Positions 53,002-61,495 of a DNA stretch of 64,000 bases are shown one piece after another. Origin of the DNA: Paraburkholderia tuberum STM678 (lineage in GTDB: Bacteria > Pseudomonadota > Gammaproteobacteria > Burkholderiales > Burkholderiaceae); NCBI RefSeq assembly GCF_902833905.1, contig NZ_CADFGP010000008.1, positions 1,608-65,607 on the forward strand, read 5' to 3'. Within the stretch, counting starts at the first letter, position 1, and each line of letters opens with the position of its first letter. The notes beneath the pieces are model-generated. The model did not search any database. It saw nothing but the letters and a program-made list of their open reading frames with translations, and was not told the origin of the DNA. Position numbers and translations under genes: made by a program.

Positions 53002-53859
53002 TCAGATCAGAACAGCCGTGGCTTCCATGCGCAACGATCCGTCGCTGCCGGCGATCCACAAGCTCACCTTGCTTTGGTCCGATTCGTGTTGCTTTCCGCA
53101 AACATAGAAAGGCGAAGTGTCCACCACCGGTTTGATCGCGCGGAACGAAAACGCTCCGACGCGCGCGCCCGGCAACTCCGATCCGAGCGAGTCCATCAGT
53201 AGCGTGGCGAGCAGCGGGCCATGCACGACGAGTCCCTCGTATCCCTCTGCGCCGATCGCGTAGGGCCGATCGTAGTGAATGCGATGACCGTTCAACGTAA
53301 GCGCTGAGTAGCGAAACAGCAGCACCGGATCGGGATTGACCTCGCGTGCCCATTGAGCGCCGATGGGCGCGGCCTGGAATGCTGCAGGCTTTTCGCTGGC
53401 AGCCGCATGATCGCGATACACGATATCCTGGCGCTCGACGATCGCAAGGCCAGCAGCGTCGCTGACCTCGTGCTTGACCTTCACGAACACGAGATCGCCG
53501 GTACGTCCATGCTTGTGCGCAACACTCTCGATGCATGAAAGACGCGTGATCGCGCTACCCGCTTTCAGCGGCCGTAGAAACTCGAGTTGACTGCCCGCCC
53601 ACATGCGGCGAGGCAAATCGACCGGCGGCAGAAAGCCGCCGCGTTTCGGATGACCGTCCGCCCCCACCATCGACTGGCGATGAACCGGCAGAAAATAAAG
53701 CCAGTGCCACAACGGCGGTAAGTCATCGCCACGTGCTGAAGGCGCGTCATCGTGGTCAAGCATGGCGCTGAGCGCCGCAATCGGCGTGGAGGTGACCTGG
53801 TCCCGCACTTCCTCAGTGCGCCCAGTCCATTGCTGCAAATACTCGATATCCATGCGCAT
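53002..53859 (-). CDS. MaoC-like hydratase, itaconyl/mesaconyl-CoA hydratase type
   Basis: 285 residues. The first half is a degenerate hotdog domain; the second carries the hydratase motif YDRPYAIGAEGYEGLVVHGPL, of which the key residues are Asp and His in HYDRPYA...GLVVHG. The LPPLWHWLYFLPVHRQS segment near residue 50 is typical of the mesaconyl-CoA hydratase/RipB group. It adds water to a branched or dicarboxylic enoyl-CoA, feeding the CitE-like lyase. The start at 53859 lies 8 nt after the previous stop. Confidence 0.88.
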   Translation of the reverse strand: MRMDIEYLQQWTGRTEEVRDQVTSTPIAALSAMLDHDDAPSARGDDLPPLWHWLYFLPVHRQSMVGADGHPKRGGFLPPVDLPRRMWAGSQLEFLRPLKAGSAITRLSCIESVAHKHGRTGDLVFVKVKHEVSDAAGLAIVERQDIVYRDHAAASEKPAAFQAAPIGAQWAREVNPDPVLLFRYSALTLNGHRIHYDRPYAIGAEGYEGLVVHGPLLATLLMDSLGSELPGARVGAFSFRAIKPVVDTSPFYVCGKQHESDQSKVSLWIAGSDGSLRMEATAVLI

Positions 53860-53867
53860 CGTGCCAA

Positions 53868-55034
53868 TCACTTCAGATCCAGTGCGTCGCGAATCGCCGC
53901 AGCGATCGGAAGCAGCGGATCTTCTTCCGGCGTGGCCGGGTTGAACAGCTTGTTGTGGCAGATCGCGACGGCGAGCCCGGTATCCGGGTCCGCCCAGCCG
54001 ATCGAATTGCCCTGCCCCGGATGGCACAAAGCGCGCGGCGAGCGTGCCGCCGTCACCGGCGGATGGTTGCCGCCGAACCAGAAGCCACCGATCGTGATTG
54101 GAATCGGAAAGCCGAACATCACCGGGTCGGGCTCCTCGCTATTGGCGCGTGGCGTGTTCAGCGTGGCGACGAGCTCCTTCGAGAGGATCCTCACGCCGTC
54201 CAACTCGCCGCCGCATGCCAGCATTGCCCAGAAGCGCGCCTCACTGCGCGCGTTGAAGATCCCGCCAACGCCCGCCACTTCCGCGCGCCGCACGTCCGGA
54301 CGCTCGAACACTTGCGGCGCCAATGCGACCTGTGGCGGCATCGAGCGCAGGAACAGCGGCGGCAGGTATTCCGCGGGAACCGGCACCATTGCATCGGTGA
54401 GACGTGCGATGCGCGGCTCGACTTCGTCGGGAATGCCGATCCACAGATCGTCGATGCCGAGTGGCATCGCAATCTCCTCCCGGACAAAACGGCCCAGCGA
54501 GCGCTTCTTCGGATCGGCGCGTCGCACCAGTTCGCCAACGATCCAGCCGAACGTCATCGAGAGGTACAGCGTCTTCGTCCCCGGCTCCGCAAGCGGCTCA
54601 AGGTTGGCGATGGCGCTGGTCATCCACTGCCAGTCACACATCAGCTCCGGCGTGACGCCTTCGGGCATTTGCGGCACACACGCGCGATGAGTCAGCACAT
54701 CGCGCACCGTCGTTTTCTGCTTGCCGTGGGCACCGTACTCTGGCCAGTAGCGTGTCACCGGCGCGTCGTATTCGATGAGCCCGCGGTCGGCCAGGATATG
54801 CAACGCGGTTGCTGCAACCGCCTTCGTCACCGAATACACATTGAACAGCGTTTCGCCGTCGACCGGACGGCCGGTGGACGGATCGGCCACGCCGCTCCAT
54901 GCGTCGATCATGAGCTTGCCGTTCAGATAGGCCGCCACCTGCACGCCGACCTCACCGCCTTCCCGCGTGGCGTGGTCGAGCGCCTGCTGAACGATCGCGT
55001 TGCGCTCCGTTGATGCTTGCACTACCAAGGTCAT
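53868..55034 (-). CDS. Serine hydrolase of the beta-lactamase class C / EstB family
   Basis: 388 residues from the ATG at 55034, without signal peptide, so cytoplasmic. The nucleophile motif is SVTK in FNVYSVTKAVAATAL, and the tyrosine motif is YLSMTFG. Such enzymes hydrolyse esters or lactones rather than antibiotics when cytoplasmic. In this operon it could open a lactone or ester produced by the oxidative steps. That is inference. Confidence 0.88.
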   Translation of the reverse strand: MTLVVQASTERNAIVQQALDHATREGGEVGVQVAAYLNGKLMIDAWSGVADPSTGRPVDGETLFNVYSVTKAVAATALHILADRGLIEYDAPVTRYWPEYGAHGKQKTTVRDVLTHRACVPQMPEGVTPELMCDWQWMTSAIANLEPLAEPGTKTLYLSMTFGWIVGELVRRADPKKRSLGRFVREEIAMPLGIDDLWIGIPDEVEPRIARLTDAMVPVPAEYLPPLFLRSMPPQVALAPQVFERPDVRRAEVAGVGGIFNARSEARFWAMLACGGELDGVRILSKELVATLNTPRANSEEPDPVMFGFPIPITIGGFWFGGNHPPVTAARSPRALCHPGQGNSIGWADPDTGLAVAICHNKLFNPATPEEDPLLPIAAAIRDALDLK

Positions 55035-55071
55035 ATCGTGTCTCCCATTCGTGAACATTCGCGTTGACCGA

Positions 55072-55842
55072 CTACGTCTTGCCGGACTGCGCGGCAATAC
55101 CGGCGAGCCCTTCGAGCGCGAGCCCGTAGCCCAGTTCGTCGACCATGCGGCGCTTGAACGGCTGCGTGAAGACCGCGCGCGTGTATCGCAGCGTTTCGAT
55201 CGGCTTCGCTGCGAGTTCGTGCGCCATTTGCCACGCACGTTCGAGCAAGGTGTCGTGCGCGACGACTTCGCCGACGACGCCGAGCTCCCACGCGCGCTGC
55301 GCCGTGATGCGCTCGCCGCTGAGAAGAAAGTAGCGGGCGCGGTTGTGGCCAATCAGCATCGGCCAGACGATCTGCACGCCGTCCGCCGGCACGACGCCGT
55401 GAACGAAGTGCGCCTGGTCCGAGATTTCGGCGCGACTGGAGGCCAGCACGATATCCGACAGCACGAGCAACTCGGCATGAATGAGTGCCGGCCCGTTGAT
55501 CGCGCCGATCACCGGAACCGGAATGTCCAGCAGTTGCATCAGCAGGTCCTGCCCCTCGCGCTGCAGGCGCGGCCAGCCTTGCGCAAGCGGCTCCGCCGGC
55601 AACTCGGCGTCATTCATCGCGTCGCAGAACGAATCGCCGGTGCCGGTCAGGATGACTACGCGATTATCGAGGTCGCGTGCGATCTGGTAGAACGCCTCGC
55701 CTAGCTGGCTGTGAATGCTGCGATCGAGCGCGCCCCACTTGAGCGGGCCGCCATCGGTATGCAGGCGCACTTGCAAAACACCGTCGCGTCGCTCGAAGTC
55801 GATGTTCGTAAAGCGCCCGCTGTAGTCTTCAAGGCGGCTCAT
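55072..55842 (-). CDS. 6-oxocamphor hydrolase-like retro-Claisen C-C hydrolase (crotonase fold)
   Basis: 256 residues. Compared with 6-oxocamphor hydrolase (CamK) of Rhodococcus as I remember it, the match is long: VVILTGTG-SFC, NGP--HPE-like NGPALIHAE, HFVHGVVPADG, VWP, RYFLL-G. The active-site residues reported there as His45, His122, His145, Asp154 and Glu244 appear here as His44, His122, His145, Asp154 and Glu244. Ordinary hydratase glutamates are absent. It should hydrolyse a cyclic 1,3-diketone. Its start overlaps the GMC stop by 4 nt. Confidence 0.88.
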   Translation of the reverse strand: MSRLEDYSGRFTNIDFERRDGVLQVRLHTDGGPLKWGALDRSIHSQLGEAFYQIARDLDNRVVILTGTGDSFCDAMNDAELPAEPLAQGWPRLQREGQDLLMQLLDIPVPVIGAINGPALIHAELLVLSDIVLASSRAEISDQAHFVHGVVPADGVQIVWPMLIGHNRARYFLLSGERITAQRAWELGVVGEVVAHDTLLERAWQMAHELAAKPIETLRYTRAVFTQPFKRRMVDELGYGLALEGLAGIAAQSGKT

Positions 55843-57440
55843 CGCGCGTCCTCCAGGATCAGGCCGGCGGCGCGCCATGCCATCGCCATCATGGGGCCAT
55901 TCGTGTTGCCGGAGATCATCGTGGGTGTTATGGAGAGATCCATCACGCGCAGGCGTTCGACACCGCGCACGCGCAGCCGCGAATCGAGCACGGCAAGCGT
56001 GTCCGATCCCATTTTGCAGGTACCGCAAGCGTGATAGCCGGATTGGCCTTCACGCCGGTAGAGGTCGAGAATCTCGTCATCGGTCTGGACGGCGGGGCCT
56101 GGGCGCGTCTCCCCTGCCAGCAGGCTGGCAAGCGGCTCGGCGGCCAGCACGCTGCGCATGAACCGGAATGCGTTGACAGCCATCTGCCGGTCGTACGGAT
56201 CGGCAAGGTAGTTCGCGACGACTTCGGGCGGCACGCGGGGGTCCGCGGACTGGATCCTGACGTGCCCTTCGCTGCGCGGGCGCAGCGGGTAGCTGAAGAG
56301 CTGCATGCCTGGGAACGACTCGAACGCGTAACCGGCCGCGCCGAAATCCATCGAGTACGGCGCCATCATCAGTTGAACATCGGGACGCATCGCATCCGCC
56401 GCGGTCTTGACGAAGCCGCCCACCTGGTACGAGCCGAGCGACATCACGCCACGGCGGAACAGCAGATACTGCATCGCGTTGCGCCATAAGCGCATGCCGC
56501 TGAACTGCCGGTTCTGCGAATCGCGCCAGTGCCGCAGGCGGGCCTGCAGCATATATAGATAGTGCTCGCGCAGGTTCCGTCCGACCCCCGGACTCGCCGC
56601 CACGACAGGAATGCCAAGCGACTGCAGATGGCCGGGATCGCCAACGCCCGACAACTGCAAAAGCCGCGGCGACTCGATCGCGCCCGCCGAGAGCACCACC
56701 TCGCGACGCGCACGGTAAGCGATCTGCTGCCCCGCGCTTTCGCACTGCACGCCGACGGCGCGCGTGCCGTCGAACACGATTCGCGCGGCTTGCGTGCCGG
56801 TAGCGACTGTGAGGTTCTTGCGCGCCCTCGCAGGCTTCAGGAAGGCTTCGGCCGAGCTTTGCCGACGACCGTTGCGTATCGTATAGATCAGATAGGCCAC
56901 GCCCTCATGATCGAGCCTGTTGATATCTTCCACGCGCCGCACGCCGAGCGACCGGCACGCTTCGAGTACGGCCTCGCCGATTCGATTGCGCTGCGCGTAC
57001 GGTGACACTTTCAGCGGGCCGCCCTCTCCACGCAGCTCATCGGCGCCGAGCGCGTGATCTTCGATGCGCCGGAAGCAAGGCGCCAGGTTCTGCCAGCTCC
57101 AGCCCTCGACACCCAGTTCGGCCCATCCGTCGTAGTCCTCGGGATGACCTCGCATATACACCATGCCGTTGATGCTGCTGGAACCGCCGAGCATCTTGCC
57201 GCGAAGCCAGATTTCGTTGCGATGCCCGTTGCCGTGATCGGGCTGCACCGGAATGAACCAGGCATGAGCCGGGTCGCCCAGCAGCTTGCCAAAGCCTTTT
57301 GGCATCCGGATCAACGGATTGCGATCTTCCGGACCTGCCTCGATGAGTAGCACGGTATGGTGCCCGCTCTCCGAAAGACGATTGGCTAGCACGCAACCCG
57401 CCGCACCCGCGCCAATCACGATAAAGTCAAACTCGGTCAT
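55839..57440 (-). CDS. GMC-family FAD-dependent alcohol dehydrogenase
   Basis: 533 residues. The FAD-binding start is FIVIGAGAAGCVLANRLSE, followed by GGSSSINGMVYMRG and the second GMC signature GAIESPRLLQLSG. The catalytic histidine is His470 in HACGTCKMG, with Asn514 44 residues on, the same spacing as in choline oxidase. It oxidises an alcohol to a ketone or aldehyde. Between a P450 and a diketone hydrolase, it may turn the hydroxyl made by the P450 into the second ketone. Second gene of the operon. Confidence 0.92.
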   Translation of the reverse strand: MTEFDFIVIGAGAAGCVLANRLSESGHHTVLLIEAGPEDRNPLIRMPKGFGKLLGDPAHAWFIPVQPDHGNGHRNEIWLRGKMLGGSSSINGMVYMRGHPEDYDGWAELGVEGWSWQNLAPCFRRIEDHALGADELRGEGGPLKVSPYAQRNRIGEAVLEACRSLGVRRVEDINRLDHEGVAYLIYTIRNGRRQSSAEAFLKPARARKNLTVATGTQAARIVFDGTRAVGVQCESAGQQIAYRARREVVLSAGAIESPRLLQLSGVGDPGHLQSLGIPVVAASPGVGRNLREHYLYMLQARLRHWRDSQNRQFSGMRLWRNAMQYLLFRRGVMSLGSYQVGGFVKTAADAMRPDVQLMMAPYSMDFGAAGYAFESFPGMQLFSYPLRPRSEGHVRIQSADPRVPPEVVANYLADPYDRQMAVNAFRFMRSVLAAEPLASLLAGETRPGPAVQTDDEILDLYRREGQSGYHACGTCKMGSDTLAVLDSRLRVRGVERLRVMDLSITPTMISGNTNGPMMAMAWRAAGLILEDAR

Positions 57441-57513
57441 CTATGCGTTCTCCACCGTCCGTGCCTTGTCGGCCAGCCCCATTCCATTGCACGCGAGGCC
57501 GGCGTTGTTCCTG

Positions 57514-58758
57514 TTAGCCGAAGATGACGGGAATCGAATGCGGAACGCGCATCATGATCCCGTTGATCGGTGGAGCTGGCGCGGCCGGATCGAGCCGAAG
57601 TTTGGGCAGGCGATCGAGAATCGCGTTGAGCGCGCGCGTCATTTCCACGCGCGCAAGGTGCTGGCCGATGCACACGTGCGGGCCATAGGCGAATGCAAAG
57701 TGCCGGTGACCCGCCTTGCGATAGATGTCGAACCTGTCCGGATCGGCGAAACGGCTGGGGTCGCGATTGGCGCTGCCCGCCACCACGTCGAGAAATGCGC
57801 CGGCAGGAATCTCGACACCGCCGAGCGTGACATCACGCGTCGCCATACGCGACTGCATCAGCACGGGGCCGTCCCAGCGCAGAGCCTCTTCGATCGCCGC
57901 CGCGACCAGCGTGCGATCCTGGCGCACCGCTTCGAGCTGTGCCGGATCGCGCAGCAACGCAAGCAACAGTACGCTGGTCGCGCGATAGGTCGTGTCGCCG
58001 CCCGCATTCACCAGTTGGCGAAGAAACGAAATGACGACCTCGTCCGGTAGCCGCTCGCCGTCCACCTCCGCGGTGGCCAGCGAGCTCACCAGATCGTCGC
58101 CGGGATTACTGCGGCGCTCGTCGACCAGCCGCGCGAAATAGGTGCCCAGCTTCGTCGATGCCTCCACGCCATGCTCGACATCGATCGAAACCAGCGTCTG
58201 TGCGATGGCGAGCTTGTGAAAGATCTTTACGTCTTCCGGCGGCAATGCCAGTTGCCGATAGATGATGTTGAACGGGTAGTGAAGCGTGAACTCGTTGACG
58301 AGATCCGCATGTCCGCGATCCATGAACTTCGACATCAGCTCGCTCACCACCGGGTCGACCAGCGTATCGCCCCATGCCGCGACGGTGTGCGGCAAAAAGG
58401 CCTTCTGGAAGATGCGGCGGTAGCGCGGGTGCTCGGGCGCATCCATCGTCGAGATACTGCGCCCGAAGCTGATGCCGAGATTGCGCTCGTAAGACTTGTT
58501 TGAAAACGTTGCCGGGTCGCCAAGCACCTTCGAGACTTCGTCGTATCCGAATACGGAATAGTGCGCGACATCGGACATGGTCAGGTCCGCCGCGCCGCCC
58601 ATCAGCACACGGTAGTCGCCTTCCTGAACCGCAGCCTTTTCCCGCAGTTCCGCAATGCGTGGATAAGGGTCCGCATCGGCACCGTAAGCGAGTGAATCCT
58701 CGAAAAAGGGGTTGAACTCAGGATCGTCGAAGTCCTCAAGTCGCAGCGCGCCGGCCAT
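57514..58758 (-). CDS. Cytochrome P450, first gene of the six-gene operon
   Basis: 414 residues. The I-helix motif is AGGDTTYRA, the ExxR motif is EEALR, and the heme loop is FAYGPHVCIGQHLAR with Cys363. It is a soluble bacterial class I P450 distinct from the CYP101-like one at 49784. The ferredoxin and reductase at 59.7-61.4 kb probably supply its electrons. It likely hydroxylates the pathway substrate. The promoter region is shared with the divergent TetR gene. Confidence 0.94.
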   Translation of the reverse strand: MAGALRLEDFDDPEFNPFFEDSLAYGADADPYPRIAELREKAAVQEGDYRVLMGGAADLTMSDVAHYSVFGYDEVSKVLGDPATFSNKSYERNLGISFGRSISTMDAPEHPRYRRIFQKAFLPHTVAAWGDTLVDPVVSELMSKFMDRGHADLVNEFTLHYPFNIIYRQLALPPEDVKIFHKLAIAQTLVSIDVEHGVEASTKLGTYFARLVDERRSNPGDDLVSSLATAEVDGERLPDEVVISFLRQLVNAGGDTTYRATSVLLLALLRDPAQLEAVRQDRTLVAAAIEEALRWDGPVLMQSRMATRDVTLGGVEIPAGAFLDVVAGSANRDPSRFADPDRFDIYRKAGHRHFAFAYGPHVCIGQHLARVEMTRALNAILDRLPKLRLDPAAPAPPINGIMMRVPHSIPVIFG

Positions 58759-58817
58759 GGTTCCCGTCTCCGTTAATCGTTGGTTTGCAGGTACCTCTGC
58801 TTTTGCGCGAGGTTCCG

Positions 58818-58854
58818 ATAGTTGAACTATGTTCTATTTTGCACAAGTGTGCAA
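58818..58854. promoter_or_regulatory. Two palindromes in the P450/TetR divergent promoter
   Basis: ATAGTT-G-AACTAT (58818-58830) and TTGCACA-AG-TGTGCAA (58839-58854) are both perfect. Between them TATGTTCTAT overlaps the first. They are candidate operators for the TetR protein. Confidence 0.55.
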
Positions 58855-58924
58855 GATCGATTTATCATTCGCGGATGGGGACGTTGCGCGCTTTCTGGCT
58901 CGCGCCCGCCATCAAAGGGAAACC

Positions 58925-59653
58925 ATGCCGTCCAGCACCACGCATGCCGCCAGCAGACGGGCGACTGCCAACAATGAGCCGCGTGCCACGGCGCGCAGCA
59001 CGACGCCAGAGCGCATTCTCGATACGGCCGAGCGGCTGTTCGCGATGCACGGCTACTTCGGCACGTCGATTCGCGACATCATGCAGAGCTGTGGCATGGA
59101 GCTGAGCCTCGCGCGGTACCACTTCGGCAGCAAAGACGCGCTGTTTCAGCAGGCGATCGGCCGTCGCGCAGCGGTGATCAGCCGGCAGGTGATCGAATCG
59201 CTCGAGGCCGAACTGGCACCGCTGCAAGGCAAGCGCCCCGACGTGGAAGCAATCGTGACCGCACTTTCCGCACCGGCCTTCGCGCATCTGAAGAGCGGCG
59301 ATCCGGGGTGGCGAAATTACTTGCGCCTGCTAACCCAGATTGGCTGTCTTCTGGAGCGCCCCGATCTCACGGCGCCGTTTTATGACCAATACGCGCCTGC
59401 GGCCGCGCGCTACCATGACGCCTTCGCCAAGGCACTTCCCCGCGTCACGCGGGAGACCGTCGAACTGGTGCAGCATTTCGTCGAGTCCGTGTTTCATCTC
59501 GTGCTCAACGAGCTTTACGCGCAGGAAGCGCGCTCCGGAGCCAAGGCACTCACGACAGCACATATCGAGCGCATGCGCACCTATTTGATTCGTTTCGCGG
59601 TTGGCGGCATCGAGGCGATGGTCAGCTCCGCCTCGGCCCAACGGGGTTCATGA
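58925..59653 (+). CDS. TetR-family regulator
   Basis: 242 residues from the ATG at 58925. The DNA-binding helices read TSIRDIMQSCGMELSLARYHFGSK. The C-terminal ligand domain is longer than average and resembles the CecR/YbiH-like group. It is divergent from the P450 operon and lies upstream of the ferredoxin reductase. It probably controls both through the palindromes in front of it. Confidence 0.9.
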   Translation: MPSSTTHAASRRATANNEPRATARSTTPERILDTAERLFAMHGYFGTSIRDIMQSCGMELSLARYHFGSKDALFQQAIGRRAAVISRQVIESLEAELAPLQGKRPDVEAIVTALSAPAFAHLKSGDPGWRNYLRLLTQIGCLLERPDLTAPFYDQYAPAAARYHDAFAKALPRVTRETVELVQHFVESVFHLVLNELYAQEARSGAKALTTAHIERMRTYLIRFAVGGIEAMVSSASAQRGS

Positions 59654-59753
59654 GCATTGACAGTCGCAGCGACCGTCGTTCACAATTTAGAACATTATTC
59701 AGACTTACTGTGGCCGCAGCGAGCCTGCGGCCGTGCGAGACGGAGTTAGCCTC

Positions 59754-61007
59754 ATGACAGCTGGAGACGCAGAGAACATCGCGCTGATCGTCGGGGCGGG
59801 TCACGCAGCAGGAGAATGCGCGACCGCGATCCGCGAACAGGGATGGACGGGACGCATCGTGATGGTGGGAGAAGAACCGCATTTGCCCTACCAACGGCCG
59901 CCGCTCTCCAAGGCATTCCTGTCGGGCGAATCGACCGCCGAGCAGTTGTACCTGAAACCGCTGTCGACGTACGACAAAGCGCGTGTCGAGTTCATCCCGA
60001 ACACGCGCGCGCAGCGCATCGACCGTGACGCGAAACGGGTCACGCTGTCCAGCGGCAGCGAAATCAGCTATACGAAACTGGTTCTGGCCACCGGCGGCCG
60101 CGCGCGGCGCCTCGCGTTGCCGGGTATCGAAGCGACCGAGAAGCTGCAGAATTTTCACTACCTTCGCACACTCGATCACGTCGCGCGCATTCGAAACCAG
60201 TTTCATGCCGGCTCGCGCCTCGTGATCATCGGCGGTGGATATATCGGGCTGGAAGTGGCTGCGGTAGCCGTGAAGCGCGGCTTGCGCGTCACCGTGCTCG
60301 AAGCGTTGCCGCGCGTCCTCGCGCGCGTCACGGCTCCCGAGCTTTCCAGGTTCTACGAGGAAGTTCACCGCGAAGCCGGAGTCGACATCCGTACCAACGC
60401 GATCGTGAGTGGGTTCGAACTCGACGCATCCGGCGACGCCGTTGCCGCCGTGTGCTGCGCGGACGGCACGCGCGTCGCCGCGGATCTCGTCATCGTCGGC
60501 GTGGGACTGGAGCCCGCCACCGAACTCGCGCAAGCGGCCGGCCTTGCTGTCGACAACGGCATCATGGTCGACGAACACACGCGCACGTCCGACCCGGACA
60601 TTTTTGCGGTCGGGGATTGCACCAACCACCCCAACCCTTCCCTTGGACGCCGCCTGCGTCTCGAATCGGTCCCCAACGCGCTGGAGCAGGCCCGCACCGC
60701 CGCTGCGTCGTTGTGCGGCAAGGAGCGTGTCTACAACAGCGTGCCGTGGTTCTGGTCCGACCAATACGATCTGAAGCTCAAGATGGTCGGCTTGTCCCTC
60801 GGCTACGACGAGTTTGTCCTGCGCGGCGATCCCAAAGCCCGCTCTTTCTCGGCGTTTTATCTCAAGGACGGCGTCATGCTCGCGGCCGATACGGTCAGCC
60901 GTGTACCCGAATTCGTGCTGGCCAAGCGTTTCGTTGCCGAGAAAATTCCGGTCCGCGCCGCCGATCTCGCCAACGAATCGATCCCGTTGAAAAGTCTGCT
61001 TCCCTAG
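59754..61007 (+). CDS. Ferredoxin reductase (putidaredoxin reductase-like)
   Basis: 417 residues from the ATG at 59754, with GGAG upstream. It has the N-terminal FAD loop VGAGHAAGECATAIR, then PYQRPPLSKAFLSGE, the NAD-binding VIIGGGYIGLEVAAVA and the FAD-closing DIFAVGDCTN. It passes electrons from NADH to the [2Fe-2S] ferredoxin encoded 30 nt downstream. Length and order match putidaredoxin reductase of the camphor system. Confidence 0.94.
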   Translation: MTAGDAENIALIVGAGHAAGECATAIREQGWTGRIVMVGEEPHLPYQRPPLSKAFLSGESTAEQLYLKPLSTYDKARVEFIPNTRAQRIDRDAKRVTLSSGSEISYTKLVLATGGRARRLALPGIEATEKLQNFHYLRTLDHVARIRNQFHAGSRLVIIGGGYIGLEVAAVAVKRGLRVTVLEALPRVLARVTAPELSRFYEEVHREAGVDIRTNAIVSGFELDASGDAVAAVCCADGTRVAADLVIVGVGLEPATELAQAAGLAVDNGIMVDEHTRTSDPDIFAVGDCTNHPNPSLGRRLRLESVPNALEQARTAAASLCGKERVYNSVPWFWSDQYDLKLKMVGLSLGYDEFVLRGDPKARSFSAFYLKDGVMLAADTVSRVPEFVLAKRFVAEKIPVRAADLANESIPLKSLLP

Positions 61008-61037
61008 TCCAATTCATTTTTCGGAGGTTCACAAGCC

Positions 61038-61358
61038 ATGCCGCTCATTCGATTCATCCAGCCGGACGGCAGCGAGGCCGCCGTAAGCGCCAACGTTGGC
61101 GATTCAGTCATGCAAACAGCGGTGAACAATCAGATCCCAGGCATTCTCGGCGATTGCGGCGGCAGCTGCAGCTGCGCAACCTGTCACGCGTATGTCGACG
61201 ACACCTGGAGCAGCCACATGCCAGCGGCGGAATCCTATGAAGTCGACATGCTCACCTGCGCGATGGACGTGCGCGAAAACAGCCGTCTGACATGCCAGAT
61301 CTTCATGACGCCGGAACTGGACGGGCTGGTGGTGCGTCTGCCCGATCTGACGGCGTAA
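61038..61358 (+). CDS. [2Fe-2S] ferredoxin, putidaredoxin-like
   Basis: 106 residues, the same length as putidaredoxin. Cluster ligands are Cys40, Cys46, Cys49 and Cys86 in GDCGGSCSCATCHAY and RLTCQIFMTPELDG. An extra Cys44 replaces the alanine of GGSASC. The C-terminal tryptophan that putidaredoxin uses for P450cam is absent (the protein ends LPDLTA), so the docking partner probably differs. It is preceded by a GGAGG site and coupled to the reductase gene. Confidence 0.95.
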   Translation: MPLIRFIQPDGSEAAVSANVGDSVMQTAVNNQIPGILGDCGGSCSCATCHAYVDDTWSSHMPAAESYEVDMLTCAMDVRENSRLTCQIFMTPELDGLVVRLPDLTA

Positions 61359-61495
61359 GCGCGAGGAGCACGGAGGCCTGCCGCTCGACATCGATCTCCA
61401 CGATGCGGAAGTTTGCGCGGACCTCACTCCTTGCATTCCTCGCCAGTCCCACGAATGGCTACGTGGCGGGCCAGGAGCCGAAGACGAGACCGCGC

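Noticed and set aside
53868..55034. Beta-lactamase (antibiotic resistance)
   Set aside because: The fold is class C-like, but there is no signal peptide and it sits within a catabolic operon, so an esterase or lactonase role is more likely.
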